Notes: generated by a model not told the origin, from the sequence alone. DNA of 41,191 bases from Defluviitaleaceae bacterium (GCA_009780015.1 WRAW01000001.1:78012-119202), one strand, 5' to 3'; positions 8,244-17,775 are shown, counted from the first letter of the stretch. Translations and numbers: made by a program.

Positions 8244-9959
8244 CTATCGTATGAAATCAGCAAGCGTAAGCTGGAGTATACGTGCGCCTGTGCTCAGCGA
8301 AGCTTCGTGAGCGACTCGGGCCATTGCCCAGAACGCGGCGGCCTCATGATATTCGATGTCTTCGTTTTCCGAGATAAGTTCGCGGAAGTTGAGCCTGTCA
8401 TAGACAAGCCTCTGGCGGATCATGTCAAGGCGCTGCATACGGCTGCCGAGATCGGCGTCCTGGCGCGATATACCCTGATTGTGTACGTCTATGCGGCCCA
8501 GCATACTGTTGAAGCGGTTTTGCATCGCCAGGTCTATCGCCGAGTGCTCGGCTGCAATCTGGTCGCTCACTTTTTGCTGTATCTGTTCTTCGGTCATGGG
8601 TCCAAGAGCGCCGGACGCTATTTGAGCCCTGATGTCGTTCGCAAGAGCCAAAGGATCGGACAGCATCTCTTCAAGTCCGTTGATAAAGCGGATAAGTTCA
8701 CGAAGATCAGCGTGGAGCTTGTCGGTGAGTACATCCCTCGCCAGCGTATTGATCGGTATACGGGTGTTGAAGCTGAACTCGAACTCGAGGCGCTGGTCGG
8801 TAAGGTCACCCGGCCTGTTGTTGAAGTGGTTGATACCCATGGCGCGCTGTTCCGTTAAAGATATGCTGATGTCAGGATCTGCCGTGCCGCCTACCGTGAA
8901 CGTCGGAGTCTTTAAGAAGCTAAGGAACTCGTTTTGAAAATCTGTCCTAAGACCTTCATCAGTTGGGTCAGCCGCCCAGGCGCCGAACGCGTTCTCGAGA
9001 GCAGTCCACTGATCGGTAGTTCGTATCGGATGTCCTGTTGGGAACGCGGCATACAGCGCGGCAGCTACATCGGTGACGTTATTACCCATGACCGGGCTGT
9101 TGGTTATGTCGAAGCTGTTGAAGTAAATCATGGGGTTGAGCTCGCCCTCTGAAAAGCCGTTGCGGACGTAGCTGGCCGTCATGGTTCCGTTTCGCAGCGC
9201 TTCAACCACGTTTGACCCAAGTATCAACTGACCGGTTTCACGTATGAAGTGTATGTCGTCCGGGCCGGGGTTGTATGCGTCCTCGTTACTTATGTGGTCG
9301 CTGGGATCGTCAAAAGTGGTAATTGTTCCGTTCCAGCCGGGAGTCCCGGAGATTGTGATTTGAAGATTTTCGATATTGCCGGCATAGGCCAGTTTCAGCA
9401 TGTTTACGCCTAACTTTGGGGTCACCCTGTCGTTAATCCTTTGCACGACCGTCGTATTTTCGATGTCGGAGAAGCGGAAGGTCTGGGTCAGCGCGAAACT
9501 GAGATCAGGCTGGTTTGTTTCAAAGATGGGCGGGTGGTTTGTGCGAAAGCCCGAGAACACGTAGCGCCCCGCGTAAGAAGTATTCATAGACGAGCCAAGC
9601 TGAGCCTTCATCTCGTTTATCACGTTTATGATAGCCTGACGTTCCGGGAGGCGGTTTTCGGCGCTTATGGCGCGCTGGAACTCGAGACGCAGACCGGCTA
9701 TACCTTCCCTTACGCCGACAAAGGCCGCGTCGGTGGATTCCATCCACGAAATCCCCTGATTGACGTTGCGCTGCCACTGCTCGGTTTCGCGCAGGCTTGT
9801 GCGGAACTTGAGGACACGCGCCGCCAGGATAGGGTCGTCTGAGGGGAAGCTGATGCGCTTGCCGGTGGCCATCTGGTTGCCCAGGATGTTCAGGCGCGCC
9901 ATATTGCGGTTTACATTAAGCATCATTCGGTTGGACATCATTTGGTTTGTTACTCGCAT
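8244..9959 (-). CDS. flgL: Flagellar hook-associated protein 3 (FlgL)
   Basis: MRVTNQMMSNRMMLNVNRNMARLNILGNQMATGKRISFPSDDPILAARVLKFRTSLRETEQWQRNV; order flgK-flgL-fliW-csrA. Confidence 0.95.
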   Translation of the reverse strand: MRVTNQMMSNRMMLNVNRNMARLNILGNQMATGKRISFPSDDPILAARVLKFRTSLRETEQWQRNVNQGISWMESTDAAFVGVREGIAGLRLEFQRAISAENRLPERQAIINVINEMKAQLGSSMNTSYAGRYVFSGFRTNHPPIFETNQPDLSFALTQTFRFSDIENTTVVQRINDRVTPKLGVNMLKLAYAGNIENLQITISGTPGWNGTITTFDDPSDHISNEDAYNPGPDDIHFIRETGQLILGSNVVEALRNGTMTASYVRNGFSEGELNPMIYFNSFDITNSPVMGNNVTDVAAALYAAFPTGHPIRTTDQWTALENAFGAWAADPTDEGLRTDFQNEFLSFLKTPTFTVGGTADPDISISLTEQRAMGINHFNNRPGDLTDQRLEFEFSFNTRIPINTLARDVLTDKLHADLRELIRFINGLEEMLSDPLALANDIRAQIASGALGPMTEEQIQQKVSDQIAAEHSAIDLAMQNRFNSMLGRIDVHNQGISRQDADLGSRMQRLDMIRQRLVYDRLNFRELISENEDIEYHEAAAFWAMARVAHEASLSTGARILQLTLADFIR

Positions 9960-9970
9960 TGTTATCCCCC

Positions 9971-11953
9971 TTAGAAGTTGCCCAGCCTGTTGATAGTCAT
10001 GTCGTAGAGCTGGTCAATTACGTTTATCAGTTGGCCGGCGGCCTGGAATATGTGCTGGAAGCGTATCATGTCCGCGGTTTCCTCGCCGATGTCTACGCCC
10101 GAGACGGATATTCTCTGGATTTCAACGGACTGGACGATGTCGATGTAGTTCTCTTCGAAGCGCATGGCCTGGCGCACGTCTACGCCGAGTTCGCCGGATA
10201 CGGCTATCAGGAAGTCATTAAGGCGGCCTTCGGCAAAGAGCCCGCTGAAATTGTTAACCTGCAGGAAGCCCAGTATCACGTCGTTGTGGCTTTCGCCCTC
10301 GTTGTTGTTGGACGACACGGCAAGATCACCGGGGTTTTGGGCAAGGTGCTGGTTGACGGTAAAGTTGAGGAAGGCTTGGGAGCGCCAATTGACGCTGGCG
10401 TAGATAGGACGCCCGTCGGAGTGATAGCCCGACCTTGCCCCCAGGAAGAACATGTCATACACCGTGCCGCTGTCCGTATGTGACGCGTCGCGGTCATCGC
10501 GCAGAACAGTGCCGGGAATCGGCTGACCGTTCCTGTTAAGCCCCTCGTTCATGGCTGTGGCGAATGTGCGCACCAACTGGTTAAATTGATTCTTATAGTG
10601 CGGTATGCCCTTGAAGTCGGATGTGCGCCCGATCTCTACGCGGCCGACGCTGGCCGGGAAAGCTCCCCAGTCAAAGTCCGCCGGGAAGCCGGGGTCGTTG
10701 TCGTGGATGACCAGGGTGTAGTACCATAAATCTCTGTCCAAAGGATTGTCAGGGTCATAGTTAAGAACCAGACTGTCGTAGCCGACCTCTATTATACGCC
10801 CGTTAACGAAGAGCGAAATACGTCCGTCTTGGTTCAGGTCATCACGGACGGGGCTATTTATTGTCACTTGGAAAGCATCCGTTATTGTGGGGTGTGTAAT
10901 TATGTTAAACTCGTTCCTTGCCCCTGATGGGAATGTCGCGCCCCCCGGCGGCCTTGTAGCGAAAACATGAGCGCCGTTGTTTCCGTCGCGTATATCCAGG
11001 ATGCCGCGGAGCTGGCCGCGGAGCATGGGGCTGTACATGTCGAACGTCCGGCCGCCGCGGAACTGTATGTCAAAAAGCCCCGGAACGTCGGTTGGGTTGC
11101 GCTCAGAACCGGGCGGACGAGCCACGGTCTCAAGCAGATGAACATCCCGGCCGCTGACAAACTCCTGACCGTTTATCATGACCCTGAAATGCGGCTGGCT
11201 AAGGTTGCGCTGTTCGGGCTCGGGGAACATTCCGGCGGCAAAATCGGCGTTGCGTTCGGTTTCAAATACGCTGACGTTGACGTAGCGCGAAAGCTGGTTA
11301 ATCAAGTTTGTGCGCGAATCGCGCAGGTCGTTTGCGCGCGACCCCGTGAGCTCTGTGCGCGTAATCTGTTCGTTGAGGCTTGCTATCTGGTTGCCCAGAC
11401 TGTTGATGCGGCCTACTATTATCGAAACCTCGTTGTTGGCGTCGATCTGCTGGCGGCGCAGGGTCTGGGACATATTGTTTATGAAGGATGTAAGGGTGTT
11501 TGCGGACTGTATTACGCTTGTGCGAAGCGTATTGTCGCTTGCGTGAGTGCTGAGAGTCGACATCGCAGTGAAGAACTGGCCGAAGCCCGAGACCGTGCTT
11601 ACACCGCCGTTCGGAGCGTCGGCGCCCCGCAGCTCGTTCAGCCCCATCTCAAGCACGCGAAGCTGCTGTGACTGCATGTGGAAGCGGCCAAGCGTCGAGT
11701 TCTCATTCCAGAACTTGTTGTCAAGAAACACGTTGCGGTGCTGACCGATACCGAAAACATGCACGCCCGTACCGATCATGCCGCGGCCGTCGCGCAGGTT
11801 CATCGGCGTTGCGGCGCGCTGTTCTATGAACTGGCGCGAGAAGCTCGAGTCTTCTCTCGCGTTGGCTATATTATGGTTGACAATGTCGAGCCCGCCGCGA
11901 GCCAAAAAGATCGCCGAGCGCGCCACGTTAAATTCAAAAAATGCTGAACGCAT
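9971..11953 (-). CDS. flgK: Flagellar hook-associated protein 1 (FlgK), downstream paralog
   Basis: MRSAFFEFNVARSAIFLARGGLDIVNHNIANAREDSSFSRQFIEQ; C-terminal SGVDIGEETADMIRFQHIFQAAGQLINVIDQLYDMTINRLGNF. Confidence 0.9.
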   Translation of the reverse strand: MRSAFFEFNVARSAIFLARGGLDIVNHNIANAREDSSFSRQFIEQRAATPMNLRDGRGMIGTGVHVFGIGQHRNVFLDNKFWNENSTLGRFHMQSQQLRVLEMGLNELRGADAPNGGVSTVSGFGQFFTAMSTLSTHASDNTLRTSVIQSANTLTSFINNMSQTLRRQQIDANNEVSIIVGRINSLGNQIASLNEQITRTELTGSRANDLRDSRTNLINQLSRYVNVSVFETERNADFAAGMFPEPEQRNLSQPHFRVMINGQEFVSGRDVHLLETVARPPGSERNPTDVPGLFDIQFRGGRTFDMYSPMLRGQLRGILDIRDGNNGAHVFATRPPGGATFPSGARNEFNIITHPTITDAFQVTINSPVRDDLNQDGRISLFVNGRIIEVGYDSLVLNYDPDNPLDRDLWYYTLVIHDNDPGFPADFDWGAFPASVGRVEIGRTSDFKGIPHYKNQFNQLVRTFATAMNEGLNRNGQPIPGTVLRDDRDASHTDSGTVYDMFFLGARSGYHSDGRPIYASVNWRSQAFLNFTVNQHLAQNPGDLAVSSNNNEGESHNDVILGFLQVNNFSGLFAEGRLNDFLIAVSGELGVDVRQAMRFEENYIDIVQSVEIQRISVSGVDIGEETADMIRFQHIFQAAGQLINVIDQLYDMTINRLGNF

Positions 11954-11956
11954 TGT

Positions 11957-12106
11957 TTAGCCTCCCTGTTGTTCGTCAAAAGGCTCAAGTACTACACCTT
12001 CTGCATTTGCCATCTTAGCAAGCGTATCATAGATTTCTCTTTTGCTCTCAGATTTTTTTACAATTTCGGCAATAGCGATCAATAACACTTTTGTGTCATA
12101 TGCCAT
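11957..12106 (-). CDS. 49-aa microprotein, tandem paralog B, unknown function
   Basis: Not in the ORF track. MAYDTKVLLIAIAEIVKKSESKREIYDTLAKMANAEGVVLEPFDEQQGG*; preceded by GGAGG; its own terminal GGAGGC is placed as SD for flgK at 11953. Confidence 0.85.
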   Translation of the reverse strand: MAYDTKVLLIAIAEIVKKSESKREIYDTLAKMANAEGVVLEPFDEQQGG

Positions 12107-12111
12107 AATAT

Positions 12112-12261
12112 TTAGCCTCCATGCCGTTCATCCAAAGGCTCCAGTACAACGCCTTCGGCGTTTGCCATTTTAGCAAGCTTCTGATGAGCCTCGCTCAAAC
12201 TTTGAGAGCTCTTCATGATTTCCGAGATTGCGATTAATATTACCTTTGTCTCATATGCCAT
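12112..12261 (-). CDS. 49-aa microprotein, tandem paralog A, unknown function
   Basis: Not in the ORF track. MAYETKVILIAIAEIMKSSQSLSEAHQKLAKMANAEGVVLEPLDERHGG*; same length as B; preceded by AAAGGTGG. Confidence 0.85.
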   Translation of the reverse strand: MAYETKVILIAISEIMKSSQSLSEAHQKLAKMANAEGVVLEPLDERHGG

Positions 12262-12280
12262 ATTCTACCACCTTTCAGAA

Positions 12281-14296
12281 CTATCTGGGACGAAGGCCGT
12301 TTATAATGGTATCAAGCATTGAGTCCAGCATGTTGACCATGCGGGCGTTAGCGTTGTACGAATGCTGGAAAATAAGCATGAGCGACAGTTCTTCGTCCAT
12401 CGAGACGCCCTTGATCGACTGGCGTTTGTTATCGATAAAGCTCACGAGGGTCGTCTGTTCGCGCACGAATCCCGTAGCCTCGCTGGTGGTGTCGGCGTTG
12501 ACGGTAACCATATGCCCGTATGCGGCGGAGATCGTCATGGGGCTGTTCTCGAAGCCGGGGAATACGACAGTCGCGTCGGCCCAGTCTTCAAGCAGTTGAT
12601 TCACAAGAGTTGTGTCACTGGGAGCGTTAGGGTCGAGCGACAAGGCCAGGTCGGCCAATCCGTCGGTACTGAGAAATACAGGGTTGACGGTGACGTTGCC
12701 CAGTGTATAGAGCGAACCCGCGTTGAGCCAGTCGTGCGGGTCTTCCACATCCAGTCTGTCCCGGTAAGTTCCGTTGCTGTAATTCCTGACGAACACCGCA
12801 TAAAAGTTGCGTACGTTGTCAGGATAAGGCCTGTTGTTAAAAGGCGTGTTGTCAACGTCGTGTTCCCATTCTCCGGTACCGGAGTTCCATACCCTTGGCG
12901 ATATGGCATCGTTTATAAGTTCGACCGCGTGTCTGAAAAGAGTGTCGAGCTTCATCATCGTACGGGGGATCATGGCTTGATTGATGTTGAAATTTATGCG
13001 GTCGCGCTGGCTCACAAGCGCGCTGTGCTCAGACATGGCGTCAGTGAACGCGGCTGGGAGAGTTCCGCCCCCTCCAACGAAAGAGTTTGCGTCATTTTGA
13101 AGGGCCCTGGCCAAATTGGCCTGAGCCTGGGTAAGGTTCGGGTCGTCGGGAGCCATTGCCAAAAGAGCGTTGAGCGCGGCTGTGGCAGCCGCAGTCACGC
13201 CACCGGCGCCGGAAAGGGCTGTGTACGCGGCGTTGAGCTGCGTGGTTATACCCGCCGTAACATGAGCCAGCCTCTCAGGCGAATACGAGTCTTCCGTGGA
13301 AAGCCCGCGCGCCATGAGCAGCCCCAGCAATCTGCCTGAGTCGTTGCCATTGTCCGCCGATATTATCTCGTTAAGGTTAAAGAGCTGTCTGTAATGTGAG
13401 GATGGTGTGCTGTAGGGAAGAATTTCGCGGCTGTTTGTTATAACCGGCATCACCAGGTTAGAGCCCGGCGCTGCCTGCTTTAGCCCGATGCGGTTGATTT
13501 CTGATCCGCCGCTTAGCAACACGCTGTTTCCGCTTCTGATTTCAATATTGCCGCGCGCGTCCTCGCGGAAAGTTATGTTGAGCAGGGTCGCGAGTTCATC
13601 CAGAGCAAGATTCCGGCGGTCGCGGAGGTCGTTGGCGTTATCCCCCAGGAACATGCGGTCTTCCTGGCGGGAGTGGCCTTCCTCGCCCACGATTACGCGG
13701 TTAAGCTGCGCAACCTGCTCAAGAAGCTGGTTTATTCTGGTCACGGCGCTGTGCACCTGGGCGTTTAGATTCTGCTGGTACATGCGCAGATGGGAATGAA
13801 TTGAGTTCATCTTGGTAATAAACGTAACCGCCGTGGAGATGAAGTTGTTGCGCACTTCTATGGCGGGCTGGTTAACGCTGAGTTCATTCAGCACGTCCCT
13901 CAAGTCGTCGAAAAGCAACTGGCCAGGCATGGCTCCGTGGAGCTCGGCCAGCAACAGTTCTATCTCCAGACCGGTGTCGGCCATGGGGGTGTGAAAGCCT
14001 AGGCGGCCTATCTCGCGGCGGTAGGATATGTCAATAAACATGTCACGAACCTGGATTATCGACGAAACGTCGGTTCCAAGGCCGCGCTGCATCATATTGG
14101 TTCCCCCGCGCAGCGAGGTAAGGTTGGCGCGGGACGCCCCGGTGCCGTTGATGTATGAGAAATTGTGCTGGAGCACCCGCTGGCGCGAATATCCCGGCGC
14201 TGTAGAGTTTCCTATGTTGTGGCCGACTACGTTAAGGCCCGTGCGCGCGGCGTTCATACCGCTTACAGCAACGCTCATTGTTCCAAAACTGCTCAT
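12281..14296 (-). CDS. flgK: Flagellar hook-associated protein 1 (FlgK), upstream paralog
   Basis: MSSFGTMSVAVSGMNAARTGLNVVGHNIGNSTAPGYSRQRV; C-terminal GVSMDEELSLMLIFQHSYNANARMVNMLDSMLDTIINGL. Confidence 0.95.
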   Translation of the reverse strand: MSSFGTMSVAVSGMNAARTGLNVVGHNIGNSTAPGYSRQRVLQHNFSYINGTGASRANLTSLRGGTNMMQRGLGTDVSSIIQVRDMFIDISYRREIGRLGFHTPMADTGLEIELLLAELHGAMPGQLLFDDLRDVLNELSVNQPAIEVRNNFISTAVTFITKMNSIHSHLRMYQQNLNAQVHSAVTRINQLLEQVAQLNRVIVGEEGHSRQEDRMFLGDNANDLRDRRNLALDELATLLNITFREDARGNIEIRSGNSVLLSGGSEINRIGLKQAAPGSNLVMPVITNSREILPYSTPSSHYRQLFNLNEIISADNGNDSGRLLGLLMARGLSTEDSYSPERLAHVTAGITTQLNAAYTALSGAGGVTAAATAALNALLAMAPDDPNLTQAQANLARALQNDANSFVGGGGTLPAAFTDAMSEHSALVSQRDRINFNINQAMIPRTMMKLDTLFRHAVELINDAISPRVWNSGTGEWEHDVDNTPFNNRPYPDNVRNFYAVFVRNYSNGTYRDRLDVEDPHDWLNAGSLYTLGNVTVNPVFLSTDGLADLALSLDPNAPSDTTLVNQLLEDWADATVVFPGFENSPMTISAAYGHMVTVNADTTSEATGFVREQTTLVSFIDNKRQSIKGVSMDEELSLMLIFQHSYNANARMVNMLDSMLDTIINGLRPR

Positions 14297-14324
14297 GCGT
14301 ACCTCCTATGTCATTACCGCTTCA

Positions 14325-14828
14325 TTACTGCTTTGCCTGGAACAGGGTCGAACGGCCGTCGTCCGGCTGATTGGACGCGTCGTAATTATCCGTTATTCCC
14401 TCCGACATGGAACTGCGGATAAGATTCATCGAAAAATCGATGTAATCCAGCGAAAATTCCAGCAGAGTCTTATTTCTTTCGTTGATTTCCTTCAGGTCTT
14501 CGACGGTTGCGCGCAGACGCTTCGTTACCTCCACAAGCGCGGGATGCTCGTCCTGCCGCTCTATCAGACCGGCGAGCACGGTCAGGGTCATGTCGGATTC
14601 CTTCTTCCCAAGCACCGTGGATATGTCGGAGACGATTTTCATTCGCTTCTTTTCGAGCCGCTGATTGTTTCCGACGATTATGTTCTCGACGTTGGTTATC
14701 TTCTGGAGAGATTTGACATCGTTTTGTACCAATACTTGGTGCTTTTCATGCGAAAGAGCAAGCAGATTTTCATAGTTCTCCGCCTGCTCGTTCAGCACGG
14801 TCAGTAATTCGTTTATCAATCCGGTCAT
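14325..14828 (-). CDS. flgN: FlgN-family flagellar chaperone
   Basis: Helical 167-aa protein MTGLINELLTVLNEQAENYENLLALSHEKHQVLVQNDVKSLQKITNVEN, between flgM and flgK. Confidence 0.85.
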   Translation of the reverse strand: MTGLINELLTVLNEQAENYENLLALSHEKHQVLVQNDVKSLQKITNVENIIVGNNQRLEKKRMKIVSDISTVLGKKESDMTLTVLAGLIERQDEHPALVEVTKRLRATVEDLKEINERNKTLLEFSLDYIDFSMNLIRSSMSEGITDNYDASNQPDDGRSTLFQAKQ

Positions 14829-14847
14829 CTCAATGCTCCGTTCTGGT

Positions 14848-15117
14848 CTAGCCTAGGATGCTGTCGGCAATTCTGGAAGCATCCAGAGGATACGTCCCGC
14901 TTTCAATCTGTGAACGGATGACCGAGACTCGCTCTTCCCGGATATCCGGCGCGTTGCTGATCGCCTGCAAAGCCGCCGTGAAGCTTCGCGCGGAAGGTGA
15001 CACGTCCAGGGAGTCCCGCCGGGAGTCCCCGCTATTATTGCCGCCGCGGTTGACGCGCGTATTAGATTGTTGTATCGCATAAGTTTCGTATATGTTCGTA
15101 ATATTTCCTATTCTCAT
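14848..15117 (-). CDS. flgM: Anti-sigma-28 factor FlgM
   Basis: MRIGNITNIYETYAIQ...DSLDVSPSARSFTAALQAISNAPDIREERVSVIRSQIESGTYPLDASRIADSIL. Confidence 0.9.
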   Translation of the reverse strand: MRIGNITNIYETYAIQQSNTRVNRGGNNSGDSRRDSLDVSPSARSFTAALQAISNAPDIREERVSVIRSQIESGTYPLDASRIADSILG

Positions 15118-15163
15118 GATTTCACCTCATTATCTGATTTCGCTATTATTACTCTTGATGTTA

Positions 15164-15883
15164 TTATCGGAACAATTTGTCGTTTATATTAGCGTTTTTA
15201 GAAAGTTTTAAAATTTTCTCATAATTGCGGGAGTCTTCGAGGGTCGCTTTCGAGAAAGCATACGAAAAAACGCGGTTCGCTCCCGCGCGCAGCAGGACTG
15301 ACGTACAGGCGGATACTGTGCTGCCGGTCGTGTAGATATCGTCAATCAGCAGGACGGTCTTGCCGCCTACCAAGCCGGTATCCCGCACCGCGAAAGCGTT
15401 CTCCATGTTCTCTCGCCGCTCGGAGGCGCTGAGCCTCGCCTGATGTTCTGTACTGCGTACTCTGGTCAGCGCCGACGCGTCAAGCGCAAGACCAAGACGC
15501 TCGCATACGGCCTCCGCCAGTATTTCGGCCTGGTTGAAGCCGCGTTCCCTCAGCTTGTCCGCGTGAAGCGGAACTGGTACGACGACGTCGACCGCCGACC
15601 CTCGCGGCAAAACTTCGCTTGCGTGCTCCGCCATCAGCGCGCCAAGATATTTCCCGTAATCACGGCGCAAGCCGTACTTAAAACGGTGGATCGCGTGCCG
15701 CACCGTATCGTTATACTCGTACAGCGAAAAGCTTTGGCCGGAGGCGTCGTTGCCGCAGCGCTCAAGAAGCCCGTGACAGTCGCCGCACATCCGATCAAGA
15801 TAGTTTATCGGCAAAACCTCGGCGCAGGATATACAGCGCGGCGGGAAGACATAACTCAGAACAGCGTCGATAAAATTCATCAT
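15164..15883 (-). CDS. comF: ComF-family phosphoribosyltransferase-like protein
   Basis: N-terminal CISC...CGDC zinc-ribbon; PRPP-binding VLLIDDIYTTGSTVSAC; LRERGFNQAEILAEAV. Confidence 0.9.
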   Translation of the reverse strand: MMNFIDAVLSYVFPPRCISCAEVLPINYLDRMCGDCHGLLERCGNDASGQSFSLYEYNDTVRHAIHRFKYGLRRDYGKYLGALMAEHASEVLPRGSAVDVVVPVPLHADKLRERGFNQAEILAEAVCERLGLALDASALTRVRSTEHQARLSASERRENMENAFAVRDTGLVGGKTVLLIDDIYTTGSTVSACTSVLLRAGANRVFSYAFSKATLEDSRNYEKILKLSKNANINDKLFR

Positions 15884-16047
15884 TCGCGTTTGTCCGACAT
15901 ATTATCAAGCGCGTATTCGCAGCATTGTATTACCAAATTGTTCACGGAAACATTATTTGCCTGTGCGACGGTACTCAGCTTTTCAACCAGCTCGACAGGC
16001 ATACGAAAGGTTTTATTGGTAAACTCCGGCTTCTTTACATCAAACAT
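15880..16047 (-). CDS. 55-aa Arc/RHH-like small protein
   Basis: Not in the ORF track. MFDVKKPEFTNKTFRMPVELVEKLSTVAQANNVSVNNLVIQCCEYALDNMSDKRE*; stop overlaps the comF start as ATGA. Confidence 0.8.
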   Translation of the reverse strand: MFDVKKPEFTNKTFRMPVELVEKLSTVAQANNVSVNNLVIQCCEYALDNMSDKRE

Positions 16048-16225
16048 AGCAATCACCTCTCACACAAAATTATACATGTCTGCAAATTTGCTATAAACAC
16101 CAAGAAATTTCGCATATTATAGCCACTTATATTAATGAGTATTTAATCCGGTTGCAATAAATTAGCACGTATAAATAACGTGGAAAGCTTTGCATATGAT
16201 ATGATACAATAAGTATAAAATGCTA

Positions 16226-16442
16226 AGAACCTGTATTCAGTACCGCTCAACGCCGCCCAGAAGGTCAGTTTTCCACCACTCGTCTCAGCTCCTCCGCCTA
16301 CGCTGGCGCTTCGGATGCTAAACGTGTGCCACCGGCACACAGCATCCTAGCGTACCGCTACGGGTACGCGTCGTCGTTGCTTCCTAAATTGGCGGAAAAC
16401 CGCCGCTTCTAGTCGACATTTCGGGTACTAAATACAGGTTCT
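16226..16442. repeat. Foldback element 1 (217 bp)
   Basis: Termini AGAACCTGTATTcAGTAC / GTACTaAATACAGGTTCT; 20-nt core GCGTACCGCTACGGGTACGC at 16350-16369; extra hairpin arm GGATGCT..GTGTGCCaccGGCACAC..AGCATCC at 16313-16347. Confidence 0.85.
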
Positions 16443-16461
16443 AAAAGTTCGAGGGGCGCCT

Positions 16462-17532
16462 ATGAAAAACAAAAAGTTTATGGCGGTGTTGTTCGCTATT
16501 ATTGCAGTTTTAGGATTTGGCCTATTATTCAATCTAAGACCTGAAACTATCCTAAGCCTCTACAACTTCAGAGGCACGGTTCTTATTGAGCAAAACGGGG
16601 AAACTGTACTGCGCGCAGCTCGTGGCATGGCTTGTGATGCGCAAAATATTGAACACACAGTGTACTCATCTTTTCATGTAGCTTCGATTACTAAACAAAT
16701 TACCGGGGCGGCTATATTGCTGCTGGAGCTAGACGGTAAGCTTAATACATCGGATACTCTCGATAATTTTTTTGAGGGACACGAATATTTGAGTGAGGTA
16801 ACAGTAGCACACCTGCTGGCCATGAAAGGAGGTTTTCGCAGTTTTACACAGTGGTTAATGGGTTTACTTGATGATGAAGAGGAATTTGAAAAGATACTCT
16901 CGTTAACATATGCGGATATAGAGGACTTTATTTTTGTTAATTGGCTAGGTGCACCGCAAACTCAGCCAATCTATTGTAATTCGGATTACTGGCTTTTGGG
17001 GCGGATTATTGAGCAGGTGTCCGGTACGACCTATGCCGAATTTGTAACAAGCCGAATATTTGAACCTATTGGCATGGCAAACTCGGGCTTTCATGGAATA
17101 CATACATCAACCGCTCCTCATGGTAACCCCGATATTTACTTTAGAGGTATAAATATGGTGGACGCACACAATTGGCCGCCGTCTATACCTTATTCTACCG
17201 GTGGAATTATTTCTACAATCGATGACCTCAATCTTTGGCTGGACGCTTACTTTGGCGGCAAGCTGTTTCCTGTGTATCTGCTGGACGATATCGTTTTAGC
17301 CGGCAACTACAATTATGGCTGGTCATTTACAAGCGACCCCGTATGGATGCACCCAGGGGAGATGTTTGGTTTTAACACGCATATTTTGTACGACCGTGCT
17401 AGCAGCACACGTATTATAATTTTGTCTAACCAACGCAGAGGTGCGCCTATAGGCATGGTTCGGGCATTATCGTTATTGACTCTCGGCGGATTGTATGGGG
17501 GTCTTCATTGGGCGCCAGGGCTTGGGATGTAG
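16462..17532 (+). CDS. Beta-lactamase-fold serine hydrolase (class C beta-lactamase / PBP-like)
   Basis: SITK (SxxK) in FHVASITKQITGAAILLLELDGKL; YCN motif in PIYCNSDYWLLG; N-terminal signal anchor. Confidence 0.88.
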   Translation: MKNKKFMAVLFAIIAVLGFGLLFNLRPETILSLYNFRGTVLIEQNGETVLRAARGMACDAQNIEHTVYSSFHVASITKQITGAAILLLELDGKLNTSDTLDNFFEGHEYLSEVTVAHLLAMKGGFRSFTQWLMGLLDDEEEFEKILSLTYADIEDFIFVNWLGAPQTQPIYCNSDYWLLGRIIEQVSGTTYAEFVTSRIFEPIGMANSGFHGIHTSTAPHGNPDIYFRGINMVDAHNWPPSIPYSTGGIISTIDDLNLWLDAYFGGKLFPVYLLDDIVLAGNYNYGWSFTSDPVWMHPGEMFGFNTHILYDRASSTRIIILSNQRRGAPIGMVRALSLLTLGGLYGGLHWAPGLGM

Positions 17533-17693
17533 AGATGTGCTGCATTATTTATATAGACGTTCTTTTATTTTGATGAAGATAGAGGATTCGCCCATGACGG
17601 TAAGTACGAATCCTTTACATCCGCCTATGTGCTTGACGAATTGGCACACGCACCAGCAGGATAGGCTTGCCGGCACAATATAACAGTACAAAA

Positions 17694-17737
17694 TAAAAAA
17701 TGCCGATCCGCTTGGAAACGGGCCGGCAGCATTTTTT
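17694..17737. terminator. Bidirectional terminator between the hydrolase and sigE
   Basis: AAAAAATGCcg...ggccggcaGCATTTTTT hairpin. Confidence 0.65.
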
Positions 17738-17775
17738 AATATTTGCAATATACAACATACAATAAGCTGTACCTA

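Noticed and set aside
15880-16047. RHH protein plus comF as a toxin-antitoxin pair
   Set aside because: ComF is a conserved phosphoribosyltransferase-like protein, not a toxin family; overlap alone does not support a TA system.
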